Source of the DNA: CAKRJP01 sp963658085
GTDB taxonomy: Bacteria; Bacillota; Clostridia; Lachnospirales; Lachnospiraceae
Assembly: GCA_963658085.1 (NCBI GenBank)
Contig: CAVKOU010000021.1
Location: 1-38,202 of the forward strand
Length of the DNA: 38,202 nucleotides
Reading direction: 5' to 3'
The stretch's first letter is position 1. Each line of letters begins with the position of its first letter. The notes beneath the pieces are model-generated. The model saw only the letters and a list, made by a program, of their open reading frames with translations. It was not told where the DNA came from and searched no databases. Of the stretch, positions 15,775-22,795 are shown piece after piece. A program made the position numbers and the translations under genes.

Positions 15775-16110
15775 CTAATCTATAATATTATGAAGACCTG
15801 CCAGATGGAGCATTGCGCCGTCAATGTCTTTGTATGTTTTTTCTTTGGCGCCTATTCTTGCTATTACAACGATATCTATTCCACATCTGTATCGGTCTTC
15901 TTGCAGTCTGTAACTTTCTCTGATCAGTCTGGCTAATCTATGACGTACGATACTGTTTCCTACTTTTTTGCTAACGGAAATTCCCAGTCGGTTTTTATCG
16001 CTATGATTCTCAAGGACATACATTACCAAAAATCTGTTGGCATAGGATTTCCCCTTCCTGTATACCTGCTGAAAATCTTTGTTTTTCTTCAATGACTCGG
16101 AATATTTCAT
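15775..16110 (-). CDS. rnpA: Ribonuclease P protein component
   Basis: 111 residues. RnpA is the protein cofactor that helps the RNase P RNA cut 5' leaders from pre-tRNA. Seen: the N-terminal SLKKNKDFQQVYRKGKSYAN and the RNR motif region SVSKKVGNSIVRHRLARLIR (about 46-65), which contacts the RNA. It follows rpmH by 72 bp, and the spacer holds a hairpin starting at the rpmH stop codon, so rnpA is probably expressed at a lower level than L34 from the same promoter. Confidence 0.95.
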   Translation of the reverse strand: MKYSESLKKNKDFQQVYRKGKSYANRFLVMYVLENHSDKNRLGISVSKKVGNSIVRHRLARLIRESYRLQEDRYRCGIDIVVIARIGAKEKTYKDIDGAMLHLAGLHNIID

Positions 16111-16164
16111 ACCTTCTCCTAACCTATGTGATCCTTCTTCTCATTTAAAAAAGTATAGAAGAAA

Positions 16165-16184
16165 AGGCCACATACATGCGGCCT
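16165..16184 (-). terminator. Attenuator-like hairpin overlapping the rpmH stop codon
   Basis: On the minus strand AGGCCGCA and TGTGGCCT pair (one G-U) around TGTA, followed by TTTTCTTC. The first stem base lies in the rpmH TAG stop. It looks like a weak intrinsic terminator, dividing the strongly expressed rpmH from rnpA. Confidence 0.6.
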
Positions 16185-16317
16185 AAGCTGATAATTTCTT
16201 TCTTCCTTTAGCTCTTCTGCTAGCAAGTACTTTTCTTCCACCTGCTGTGCTCATTCTCTTTCTAAATCCATGAACTTTGGATCTATGTCTTTTATTTGGC
16301 TGGAATGTCATCTTCAT
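16183..16317 (-). CDS. rpmH: 50S ribosomal protein L34
   Basis: 44 residues, very basic. Seen: MKMTFQPNKRHRSKVHGF at the start, then RMSTAGGRKVLASRRAKGRK and the end KLSA, which is the complete L34 signature. AGGAGG lies 7 nt before the ATG on the minus strand and a near-consensus promoter is at 16383-16411. L34 is a late-assembling large-subunit protein. It is divergent from dnaA, with the upstream half of oriC between them, the classic arrangement in Firmicutes. Confidence 0.97.
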   Translation of the reverse strand: MKMTFQPNKRHRSKVHGFRKRMSTAGGRKVLASRRAKGRKKLSA

Positions 16318-16382
16318 TGATATCCACCTCCTTATTATTTATGTAAGGGTACTCCCCTGTTTTTTCTAAAGACACTGCTCTC

Positions 16383-16411
16383 ATTATATTAAAAGATATA
16401 ATTCAAGTCAA
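16383..16411 (-). promoter_or_regulatory. Strong sigma-A promoter of rpmH
   Basis: On the minus strand TTGACT (16406-16411), exactly 17 bp, and a perfect TATAAT (16383-16388), 66 nt before the rpmH start codon. This is the best promoter in the window and fits a ribosomal-protein operon. Confidence 0.85.
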
Positions 16412-16449
16412 GCAAATTAGCCATTTTTCTACTAAATTTACCTATTTAC

Positions 16450-16568
16450 TTTTCCACAATTTGTGGAAAACTTTGTGATTTTATGTGGAAAACCTGTGGA
16501 TTTCCACATTTTCATTTAAATATTCCCCCATTTTTGGGGATTTTCCTGTGTTTATAAAGTTATCCACA
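16450..16568. other. oriC: oriC, upstream half (DnaA-box cluster before dnaA)
   Basis: DnaA-box-like 9-mers: TTTTCCACA (16450-16458, plus), TGTGGAAAA (16462-16470 and 16484-16492, minus), TGTGGATTT (16495-16503, weak), ATTTCCACA (16500-16508, weak) and a perfect TTATCCACA (16560-16568, plus). A palindrome TCCCC-7 nt-GGGGA lies between them (16524-16540). The cluster sits between divergent rpmH and dnaA, as in the bipartite Bacillus origin, and may also autoregulate dnaA. Confidence 0.85.
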
Positions 16569-16668
16569 TGGATTAATGTTTGCCTATTCTCATCTTTTGA
16601 TGTAGAATAAGAAAGAGTGGGTAATTATATATTTTACCCTTATAACAGTTAATTAGGAGTATTTGATA

Positions 16669-18057
16669 ATGAGCATAGTAGAGGAAAAATGGCCTGAAAT
16701 TATTGAACATTTACGTGTAGAACACGATCTTTCCAGTACTTCTTTCCGTACCTGGATTCTTCCATTGAAGATTTTTAAGGTAACAGAAGATACGGTTTAT
16801 ATTCTCGTGGTTCAAAGTGCGAGTATTGATTATATTGATAAAAAGTACATGCTTCCTCTCAAGGTTTGCATTGCCGATATTGTAGATAAAGAGTACGACA
16901 TTGTCTTTATCTCCGAGGACGACAATGAATATGAAGCTTTAAAAGAGACAACTGAGGATGTGGTTCAGAAGCGAAAGGTGAAGAGTGCAGCGGAAAAAGC
17001 CGGACTTAATCCTAAGTATACCTTTGACACCTTTGTAGTAGGTAGCAACAATACATTTGCCCACGCTGCATCGGTAGCCGTAGCGGAATCTCCGGGAGAA
17101 GTCTACAATCCTCTCTTCTTATATGGAGGTGTTGGACTGGGAAAAACTCATCTTATGCATTCCGTGGCTCATTATATATTAGAAACAAATCCGAAAAAGA
17201 AGGTTCTCTATGTAACCAGTGAGACCTTTACCAATGAACTGATTGAATCTCTGAAGATGGGACGTTCCTCAGGAAATGATTCATCTATGACAAATTTCAG
17301 AGATAAATATAGGAATATTGACGTTCTTTTAGTCGATGATATTCAGTTTATTATAGGTAAGGAGAGTACCCAGGAGGAATTTTTCCATACTTTTAATCAT
17401 CTCCATACCTCCGGAAAGCAGATTATTATATCTTCTGATAAACCGCCGAAAGATATTGAAACTTTGGAGGCCAGACTCCGCACTCGTTTTGAGTGGGGCT
17501 TAATTGCTGACATTTCATCTCCAAATTATGAGACTCGTATGGCCATTCTTCAGAAGAAGATTGAGTTGGATCATTTAGAAAAATACAACATTTCCACAGA
17601 AGTACTTGATTACATTGCTTCTAATATAAAGTCAAACATTCGTGAGTTGGAGGGATCTCTTAATAAATTGATCGCTCTTTATAAACTGACCAATAATGGC
17701 GGAGAGATTGATATTTCTCTGGCTGCGGAGGCTCTCAAGGATATGATTTCCTCTGAAAATAGAAGAGAAGTGACTCCGGAATTTATTATTGATATCGTTG
17801 CAGAACACTTTGGGGTTTCTATCAGTGACTTAAAGAGTACCAAACGTAATGCAGATATTTCCTATGCAAGACAGATTGCAATGTATCTTGTAAGAACCAT
17901 GACGGATACATCCCTAAAAGCAGTGGGTGTTATGTTAGGCGGACGGGATCACTCTACCATCAAACACGGAGTGGAACTGATCGATGAAAGGATCAATAAC
18001 GATGATTCTGTAGCCAATACTGTCAACATTATCAAAAAGAAGATTAACCCGGCCTAG
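16669..18057 (+). CDS. dnaA: Chromosomal replication initiator protein DnaA
   Basis: 462 residues. DnaA is the AAA+ ATPase that binds DnaA boxes and melts oriC. Seen: domain I (1-90, with SSTSFRTWILPL), a short domain II, the AAA+ domain III with FVVGSNNTFAHAA, Walker A GGVGLGKTHL (about 163-172) and Walker B VLLVDDIQF, and domain IV with the box-recognition signature GGRDHSTIKHG near the C-terminus. Domain II is short compared with many relatives. The ATG at 16669 is preferred: AGGAG (16655-16659) is 9 nt before it, whereas the in-frame TTG six bases earlier would be too close. DnaA boxes lie on both sides of the gene. Confidence 0.98.
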   Translation: MSIVEEKWPEIIEHLRVEHDLSSTSFRTWILPLKIFKVTEDTVYILVVQSASIDYIDKKYMLPLKVCIADIVDKEYDIVFISEDDNEYEALKETTEDVVQKRKVKSAAEKAGLNPKYTFDTFVVGSNNTFAHAASVAVAESPGEVYNPLFLYGGVGLGKTHLMHSVAHYILETNPKKKVLYVTSETFTNELIESLKMGRSSGNDSSMTNFRDKYRNIDVLLVDDIQFIIGKESTQEEFFHTFNHLHTSGKQIIISSDKPPKDIETLEARLRTRFEWGLIADISSPNYETRMAILQKKIELDHLEKYNISTEVLDYIASNIKSNIRELEGSLNKLIALYKLTNNGGEIDISLAAEALKDMISSENRREVTPEFIIDIVAEHFGVSISDLKSTKRNADISYARQIAMYLVRTMTDTSLKAVGVMLGGRDHSTIKHGVELIDERINNDDSVANTVNIIKKKINPA

Positions 18058-18095
18058 GAGTTTTCCCCGGTTTTTTCAAAAAGTGTTGATAGGTA

Positions 18096-18291
18096 TGTGG
18101 ATAAATACCCCTATTTGGGGGATAACTTTTGGATTTTATGTGGATAATTCAAGGTTTTTGAAATTTTGTGGGGATTTTACCTGAACTTATCCACCACACC
18201 TCCACAGACATTCAACGTCAATTTCCCAAAGATATCCCAAGGCGAAATCCTTGTATTTACTGGGTTTGAGAGGGTTTTCCTCTTATCCACA
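18096..18291. other. oriC: oriC, downstream half (DnaA-box cluster between dnaA and dnaN)
   Basis: Three perfect boxes: TGTGGATAA at 18096-18104 and 18139-18147 (minus) and TTATCCACA at 18283-18291 (plus), plus a one-mismatch box TTATCCACC (18187-18195). A CCCC-TATTT-GGGG palindrome lies at 18108-18120. Just downstream (about 18315-18345) is an AT-rich TTATTCATATATATC stretch that could be the unwinding element; this last point is inference from composition only. The whole dnaA-dnaN spacer (310 bp) has no gene. Confidence 0.85.
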
Positions 18292-18367
18292 TCCCCTAAT
18301 ACGAATGAGACGAAATTTATTCATATATATCTTTATATGTTTGCGTGGTGAAAGGAGTTTTACACAT

Positions 18368-19477
18368 ATGAGGTTAATTTGTTCGAAGTCCGAACTTTCC
18401 AAGGGAGTTAGTACCGTAATGAAGGCTGTTCCTTCAAAGACTACTATGGAGATTCTTTACTGTATTCTCATAGATGCTACCAATGATGTAATCCGACTTA
18501 CTGGTAATGATATGGAACTTGGTATCCAGACAGAGGTATCCGGTGAGATCCAAGAGAGAGGTTTGATCGCTCTAGATGCAAAATTATTTTCTGATATTGT
18601 AAGAAAGCTTCCTGACAGTGAAGTTATAATTACTACCGATGAGAACCTACAGACATCTATTATCTGTGAAAAAGCAAAGTTTTCTATACCCGGTAAACCC
18701 GGAGATGATTTTTCTTATTTGCCTGTTATTGAGAAGAAGGATTCAATTGAACTTTCACAGTTTACCTTAAAGGAGATTATCAGACAGACCATTTTTTCTA
18801 CTTCTGATTCGGAAACGAACAAGATGATGAGTGGAGAGTTATTTGAAGTCAGAGATCAGATGCTTCGTGTTGTATCCTTGGATGGACATAGAGTATCTCT
18901 TCGTAAAATTCCTCTAACGGAATCAACTGAAAATACCAAGATGATAGTTCCCGGAAAAACCTTGAACGAAGTAAGTAAAATTTTACCGGGAGAGATGGAT
19001 GCAAAGGTAATGATTTCCTATACCGGCAATCACATTGTCTTTGAATTTGACAAAACCATTGTTGTCTCTCGACTGATGGATGGAGAATATTTCAAAATCG
19101 ATCATATGTTCTCTAATGATTACGATACTAAGGTACGTATCAACAAGAAGGAACTTATTAGCTGTATTGACAGAGCAACCCTTTTTGTAAAAGAGGGAGA
19201 TAAGAAGCCAATTATTATTAATATTGGAGATGAAGTGATGGAACTTAAAATTAAATCTCCAATCGGATCTCTCAATGAAGAAATTTATATCAACAAAGAG
19301 GGAAAGGATCTCTTAATTGGATTCAATCCTAGATTCTTGTTGGATGCACTTCGTGTTATTGACGATGAGGAAGTAACCCTGTATCTTATGAACTCCAAAG
19401 CACCATGCTTTATCAAGGATGAGGTAGAAAGTTATATTTATTTGATACTTCCAATCAACTTCAGCAGTGTAGCTTAA
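18368..19477 (+). CDS. dnaN: DNA polymerase III beta subunit (sliding clamp)
   Basis: 369 residues from the start chosen. DnaN forms the ring dimer that tethers polymerase and repair proteins to DNA. Seen: MRLICSKSELSKGVSTVMKA at the N-terminus, EILYCILIDATNDVIRLTGNDMEL in the first clamp domain, FSTSDSETNKMMSGELFEV and VVSLDGHRVSLRKIPL in the second, and a C-terminal YIYLILPINF like the hydrophobic-cleft end of clamps. The reading frame is open 39 codons further upstream, but AAAGGAG (18351-18357) 10 nt before the ATG at 18368 and the family N-terminus decide the start. Origin sequences occupy the extra frame. Confidence 0.97.
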   Translation: MRLICSKSELSKGVSTVMKAVPSKTTMEILYCILIDATNDVIRLTGNDMELGIQTEVSGEIQERGLIALDAKLFSDIVRKLPDSEVIITTDENLQTSIICEKAKFSIPGKPGDDFSYLPVIEKKDSIELSQFTLKEIIRQTIFSTSDSETNKMMSGELFEVRDQMLRVVSLDGHRVSLRKIPLTESTENTKMIVPGKTLNEVSKILPGEMDAKVMISYTGNHIVFEFDKTIVVSRLMDGEYFKIDHMFSNDYDTKVRINKKELISCIDRATLFVKEGDKKPIIINIGDEVMELKIKSPIGSLNEEIYINKEGKDLLIGFNPRFLLDALRVIDDEEVTLYLMNSKAPCFIKDEVESYIYLILPINFSSVA

Positions 19478-19524
19478 AGTTCATATGTATTTTGTTATAA
19501 AATATAATTTTTAAGGAGAAATCA

Positions 19525-19734
19525 GTGGAAGTTATTAAGTTAAGAGATGAATTTATTAAATTAGGCCAGGCTCTTAAGGCTGCTGGTCTTGTCGAAAATG
19601 GAGTGGAAGCCAAAGAAGTCATTCAGGATGGCTTGGTCCAGGTAAATGGTGAAGTAGATACAAGAAGAGGTCGTAAATTATACGACGGAGATTTGGTAAA
19701 ATTTAACGGAGAAGAGATTAAAGTTGAAAATTAA
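19525..19734 (+). CDS. yaaA: S4-domain RNA-binding protein YaaA (RlbA)
   Basis: 69 residues, one S4-like RNA-binding fold: LGQALKAAGLVENGVEAKEV, then DGLVQVNGEVDTRRGRKLYDGD. This small protein sits between dnaN and recF in most Firmicutes; Bacillus YaaA/RlbA has been linked to ribosome assembly. The GTG start at 19525 is supported by AAGGAGA 6 nt upstream. Its last 11 bases overlap recF. Confidence 0.93.
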   Translation: MEVIKLRDEFIKLGQALKAAGLVENGVEAKEVIQDGLVQVNGEVDTRRGRKLYDGDLVKFNGEEIKVEN

Positions 19735-20815
19735 GTCTTTAAAGTTAAAGAACTACAGAAATTATGAAACTTTGTCTTTGAATTTCGACGATGCTGCCAA
19801 CATTTTTTATGGGGATAATGCCCAGGGAAAGACGAACATTTTGGAAGCTATCTATATGACCGGTACTACCAAGTCCCACAGAGGGGCAAAGGACCGGGAG
19901 ATGATCCGCTTTGGGTGTGAGGAATCTCACATGGAGACTATCATTTCCAAGAATGGAATTGATTATCAGATAGATATGCATCTAAAGAAAAATGGTTCCA
20001 AGGGAATCGCCATAAACAAAGTTCCCATAAGGAGAGCCAGCGAATTATTTGGAATTGTAAATTTAGTATTTTTCTCACCGGAGGATTTGAATGTAATAAA
20101 AAATGGACCTTCGGAGAGAAGAAGATTTGTCGATATGGAATTGTCCCAAATTGACAAGGTATATATGAGCAACCTTGCGAATTACAACAAGACGTTAAAC
20201 CAGCGTAATCATTTGCTGAAGGAAATGTCTTTTGGAAAAAATGATGCACTGGAAAGTACCCTGGATGTATGGGACATGCAGCTTATAAACTATGGCAATA
20301 AGATTCGGGAGAGAAGATTAGAGTTCATCGAGGATATGAACAAGATAGTATCTTCTATCCATAGCAATCTTACAGGAAATAGAGAATCCATTCGTTTGAT
20401 CTACGAGATACAGGGTGGAGGTCTATCATTCGAACAGTCTTTGAAAAAAAATAGAGATAGGGATTTAAGATTAAAAAGTACTTCCTCAGGTCCCCACAGA
20501 GATGATATTTGCTTTCTGACAGGAGAACTGGATCTTAGAAAATACGGTTCCCAGGGACAGCAGAGGACAGCAGCTTTATCTTTAAAACTTTCAGAGATTG
20601 AGTTGGTGAAACAATCAATTCATGACACTCCGATTTTACTTCTGGATGATGTATTATCGGAGCTTGATAAGAATAGACAGAATTATTTGTTAGATAATAT
20701 CCATGATATACAAACCCTTATTACCTGTACGGGAGTGGAGGAATTTGTAAATCATCGATTTTCCATAAACAAAGTATTTAAAGTCCATGAAGGACAAATT
20801 ATTGGAGAAAACTAG
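19724..20815 (+). CDS. recF: DNA replication and repair protein RecF
   Basis: 363 residues. RecF is an SMC-like ATPase that, with RecO and RecR, loads RecA at gaps. Seen: MKIKSLKLKNYRNYETLSLNF at the start is family-typical (only the first 20 residues matter), Walker A GDNAQGKTN (about 30-38), the ABC signature SQGQQRTAALSL (about 284-295) and Walker B ILLLDDVLSELD. The start is TTG at 19724, 11 bases inside yaaA, with GAAGAGA upstream; no better ATG is nearby and the protein N-terminus fits. The stop is 10 nt before gyrB, so yaaA-recF-gyrB are coupled. Confidence 0.96.
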   Translation: MKIKSLKLKNYRNYETLSLNFDDAANIFYGDNAQGKTNILEAIYMTGTTKSHRGAKDREMIRFGCEESHMETIISKNGIDYQIDMHLKKNGSKGIAINKVPIRRASELFGIVNLVFFSPEDLNVIKNGPSERRRFVDMELSQIDKVYMSNLANYNKTLNQRNHLLKEMSFGKNDALESTLDVWDMQLINYGNKIRERRLEFIEDMNKIVSSIHSNLTGNRESIRLIYEIQGGGLSFEQSLKKNRDRDLRLKSTSSGPHRDDICFLTGELDLRKYGSQGQQRTAALSLKLSEIELVKQSIHDTPILLLDDVLSELDKNRQNYLLDNIHDIQTLITCTGVEEFVNHRFSINKVFKVHEGQIIGEN

Positions 20816-20825
20816 GAGGAGTAGA

Positions 20826-22757
20826 ATGAGTACAGAAAAAGTACAGCACGAATATGGTGCAGACGAGATTCAGATACTGGAAGGGCTTGAAGCCGTAAGA
20901 AAAAGACCAGGAATGTATATTGGAAGCACATCATCGAGGGGTCTGCATCATTTGGTTTATGAGATTGTAGATAATTCGGTGGATGAGGCGCTTGCAGGTT
21001 TCTGTGACACAATCTCCGTATGTATTAACAAAGACAATTCTGTGACTGTCATCGACAATGGTCGAGGAATTCCGGTAGGAATCAACCACAAGGCAGGACT
21101 TCCTGCAGTAGAGGTTGTATTTACAGTACTTCATGCCGGAGGAAAATTCGGTGGAGGAGGATACAAGGTATCCGGTGGACTTCACGGTGTAGGTGCCTCT
21201 GTTGTTAATGCCCTTTCTAACTGGCTGGAAGTAGAAATTTCCAGAGACGGAAAGGTTTATAAGCAGCGCTATGAGCGAGGCAAGGTTATGTACAAGCTTC
21301 AGGAAATCGGAGAGTGCCCGGAGGGAGTTAGTGGAACCAAGGTTACCTTCTTGCCGGATGATACCATTTTTGAGGATACAGTATTTGACTATAAGACATT
21401 AAAACAAAGATTCCGTGAGATGGCATTCCTTACCAAAGGATTAAAGATCGTGCTTCGGGATGAGAGAGAGGAAGAACCTATCGAACAGACCTTCCACTAC
21501 GAGGGAGGAATTAAGGAATTTGTTCAGTATCTGAACAGAAGTGCAACCCCACTTTACGAAGAGATTATCTACTGTGAAGGTGTGGTAAATAATGTGGCGG
21601 TGGAAGTGGCTATGCAGCACAACGATTCCTACTCCGACAATACCTATGGATTTGTAAATAATATTACAACACCGGAAGGTGGTACCCATGTGGTGGGATT
21701 CCGTAATGCCATTACCAAGACTTTCAACGAGTATGCCAGAAAAAATAAACTGTTAAAAGACAGCGAACCCAACCTTTCCGGTGAGGATATCAGAGAGGGT
21801 CTGACTGCTATTATCAGTGTAAAAATCGAAGATCCTCAGTTTGAGGGACAGACCAAACAGAAGCTTGGTAACAGTGAGGCCAGAGGAGCTGTTGACAATG
21901 TGGTAAGCAAGCAGTTGGAAATTTTCTTAGAGCAAAATCCCCAGGTTGCAAAGCTTACAGTGGAAAAATCCGTACTTGCCCAGAGAGCAAGAGAGGCAGC
22001 AAGAAAAGCCAGAGATCTTACCAGAAGAAAATCTGCCTTGGATGGCATGTCACTTCCGGGAAAATTGGCAGACTGCTCCGATAAGGATCCAAAGAATTGT
22101 GAAATTTACATCGTAGAGGGAGACTCTGCGGGAGGATCAGCAAAGACAGCAAGAGACCGTGCAACTCAGGCAATCCTTCCACTTCGTGGAAAAATTTTGA
22201 ATGTAGAGAAGGCACGTCTTGATAAGATTTATGCAAATGCCGAAATCAAGGCTATGATAACAGCATTTGGTACAGGAATCCATGATGATTTTGATATTTC
22301 AAAGCTTCGTTATCACAAGATTATCATCATGACTGATGCGGATGTGGACGGTGCACATATCAGCACCCTGCTTCTTACCTTCCTGTATCGATTCATGCCG
22401 GAGCTTATCAAAGAGGGACATGTATATTTGGCACAGCCACCTCTTTACAAGCTAGAGAAAAATCGTAAGGTATGGTATGCATACAGCGATGAAGAATTAG
22501 ATGGAATTCTTCAGGAAGTAGGAAGAGATTCCAACAACAAGATCCAGCGTTACAAAGGTTTGGGAGAGATGGATGCAGAACAGCTGTGGGAGACTACTAT
22601 GGATCCGGAGCATCGAATCCTGCTACGCGTAACGATGGATGAAGAAAGTACCTCAGAACTGGATCTTACCTTTACCACCCTTATGGGAGATAAAGTAGAA
22701 CCGAGAAAAGAGTTCATTGAGGAAAATGCAAAATATGTTAAGAACCTGGATGTATAG
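20826..22757 (+). CDS. gyrB: DNA gyrase subunit B
   Basis: 643 residues from the ATG at 20826. GyrB is the ATPase subunit of the supercoiling enzyme. Seen: the GHKL ATPase motifs EIVDNSVDEALAG, DNGRGIPVG and GGLHGVGASVVNALS, the transducer domain, then the TOPRIM elements EGDSAGGSAK and TDADVDGAHI, and the C-terminal QRYKGLGEMDAEQLWETTM. It is preceded by AGGAGG right after the recF stop; the open frame extends 13 codons into recF but the ribosome site and family N-terminus favour this start. gyrA follows after 38 bp. Confidence 0.98.
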   Translation: MSTEKVQHEYGADEIQILEGLEAVRKRPGMYIGSTSSRGLHHLVYEIVDNSVDEALAGFCDTISVCINKDNSVTVIDNGRGIPVGINHKAGLPAVEVVFTVLHAGGKFGGGGYKVSGGLHGVGASVVNALSNWLEVEISRDGKVYKQRYERGKVMYKLQEIGECPEGVSGTKVTFLPDDTIFEDTVFDYKTLKQRFREMAFLTKGLKIVLRDEREEEPIEQTFHYEGGIKEFVQYLNRSATPLYEEIIYCEGVVNNVAVEVAMQHNDSYSDNTYGFVNNITTPEGGTHVVGFRNAITKTFNEYARKNKLLKDSEPNLSGEDIREGLTAIISVKIEDPQFEGQTKQKLGNSEARGAVDNVVSKQLEIFLEQNPQVAKLTVEKSVLAQRAREAARKARDLTRRKSALDGMSLPGKLADCSDKDPKNCEIYIVEGDSAGGSAKTARDRATQAILPLRGKILNVEKARLDKIYANAEIKAMITAFGTGIHDDFDISKLRYHKIIIMTDADVDGAHISTLLLTFLYRFMPELIKEGHVYLAQPPLYKLEKNRKVWYAYSDEELDGILQEVGRDSNNKIQRYKGLGEMDAEQLWETTMDPEHRILLRVTMDEESTSELDLTFTTLMGDKVEPRKEFIEENAKYVKNLDV

Positions 22758-22795
22758 TCAGGCAATGCAAGCATAGGAATTAGGAGATAAAGGAT

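Noticed and set aside
16597..16625. A dnaA promoter (TTGATG with a downstream AT-rich element)
   Set aside because: No -10 hexamer at 16-18 bp spacing; I could not support a specific site.
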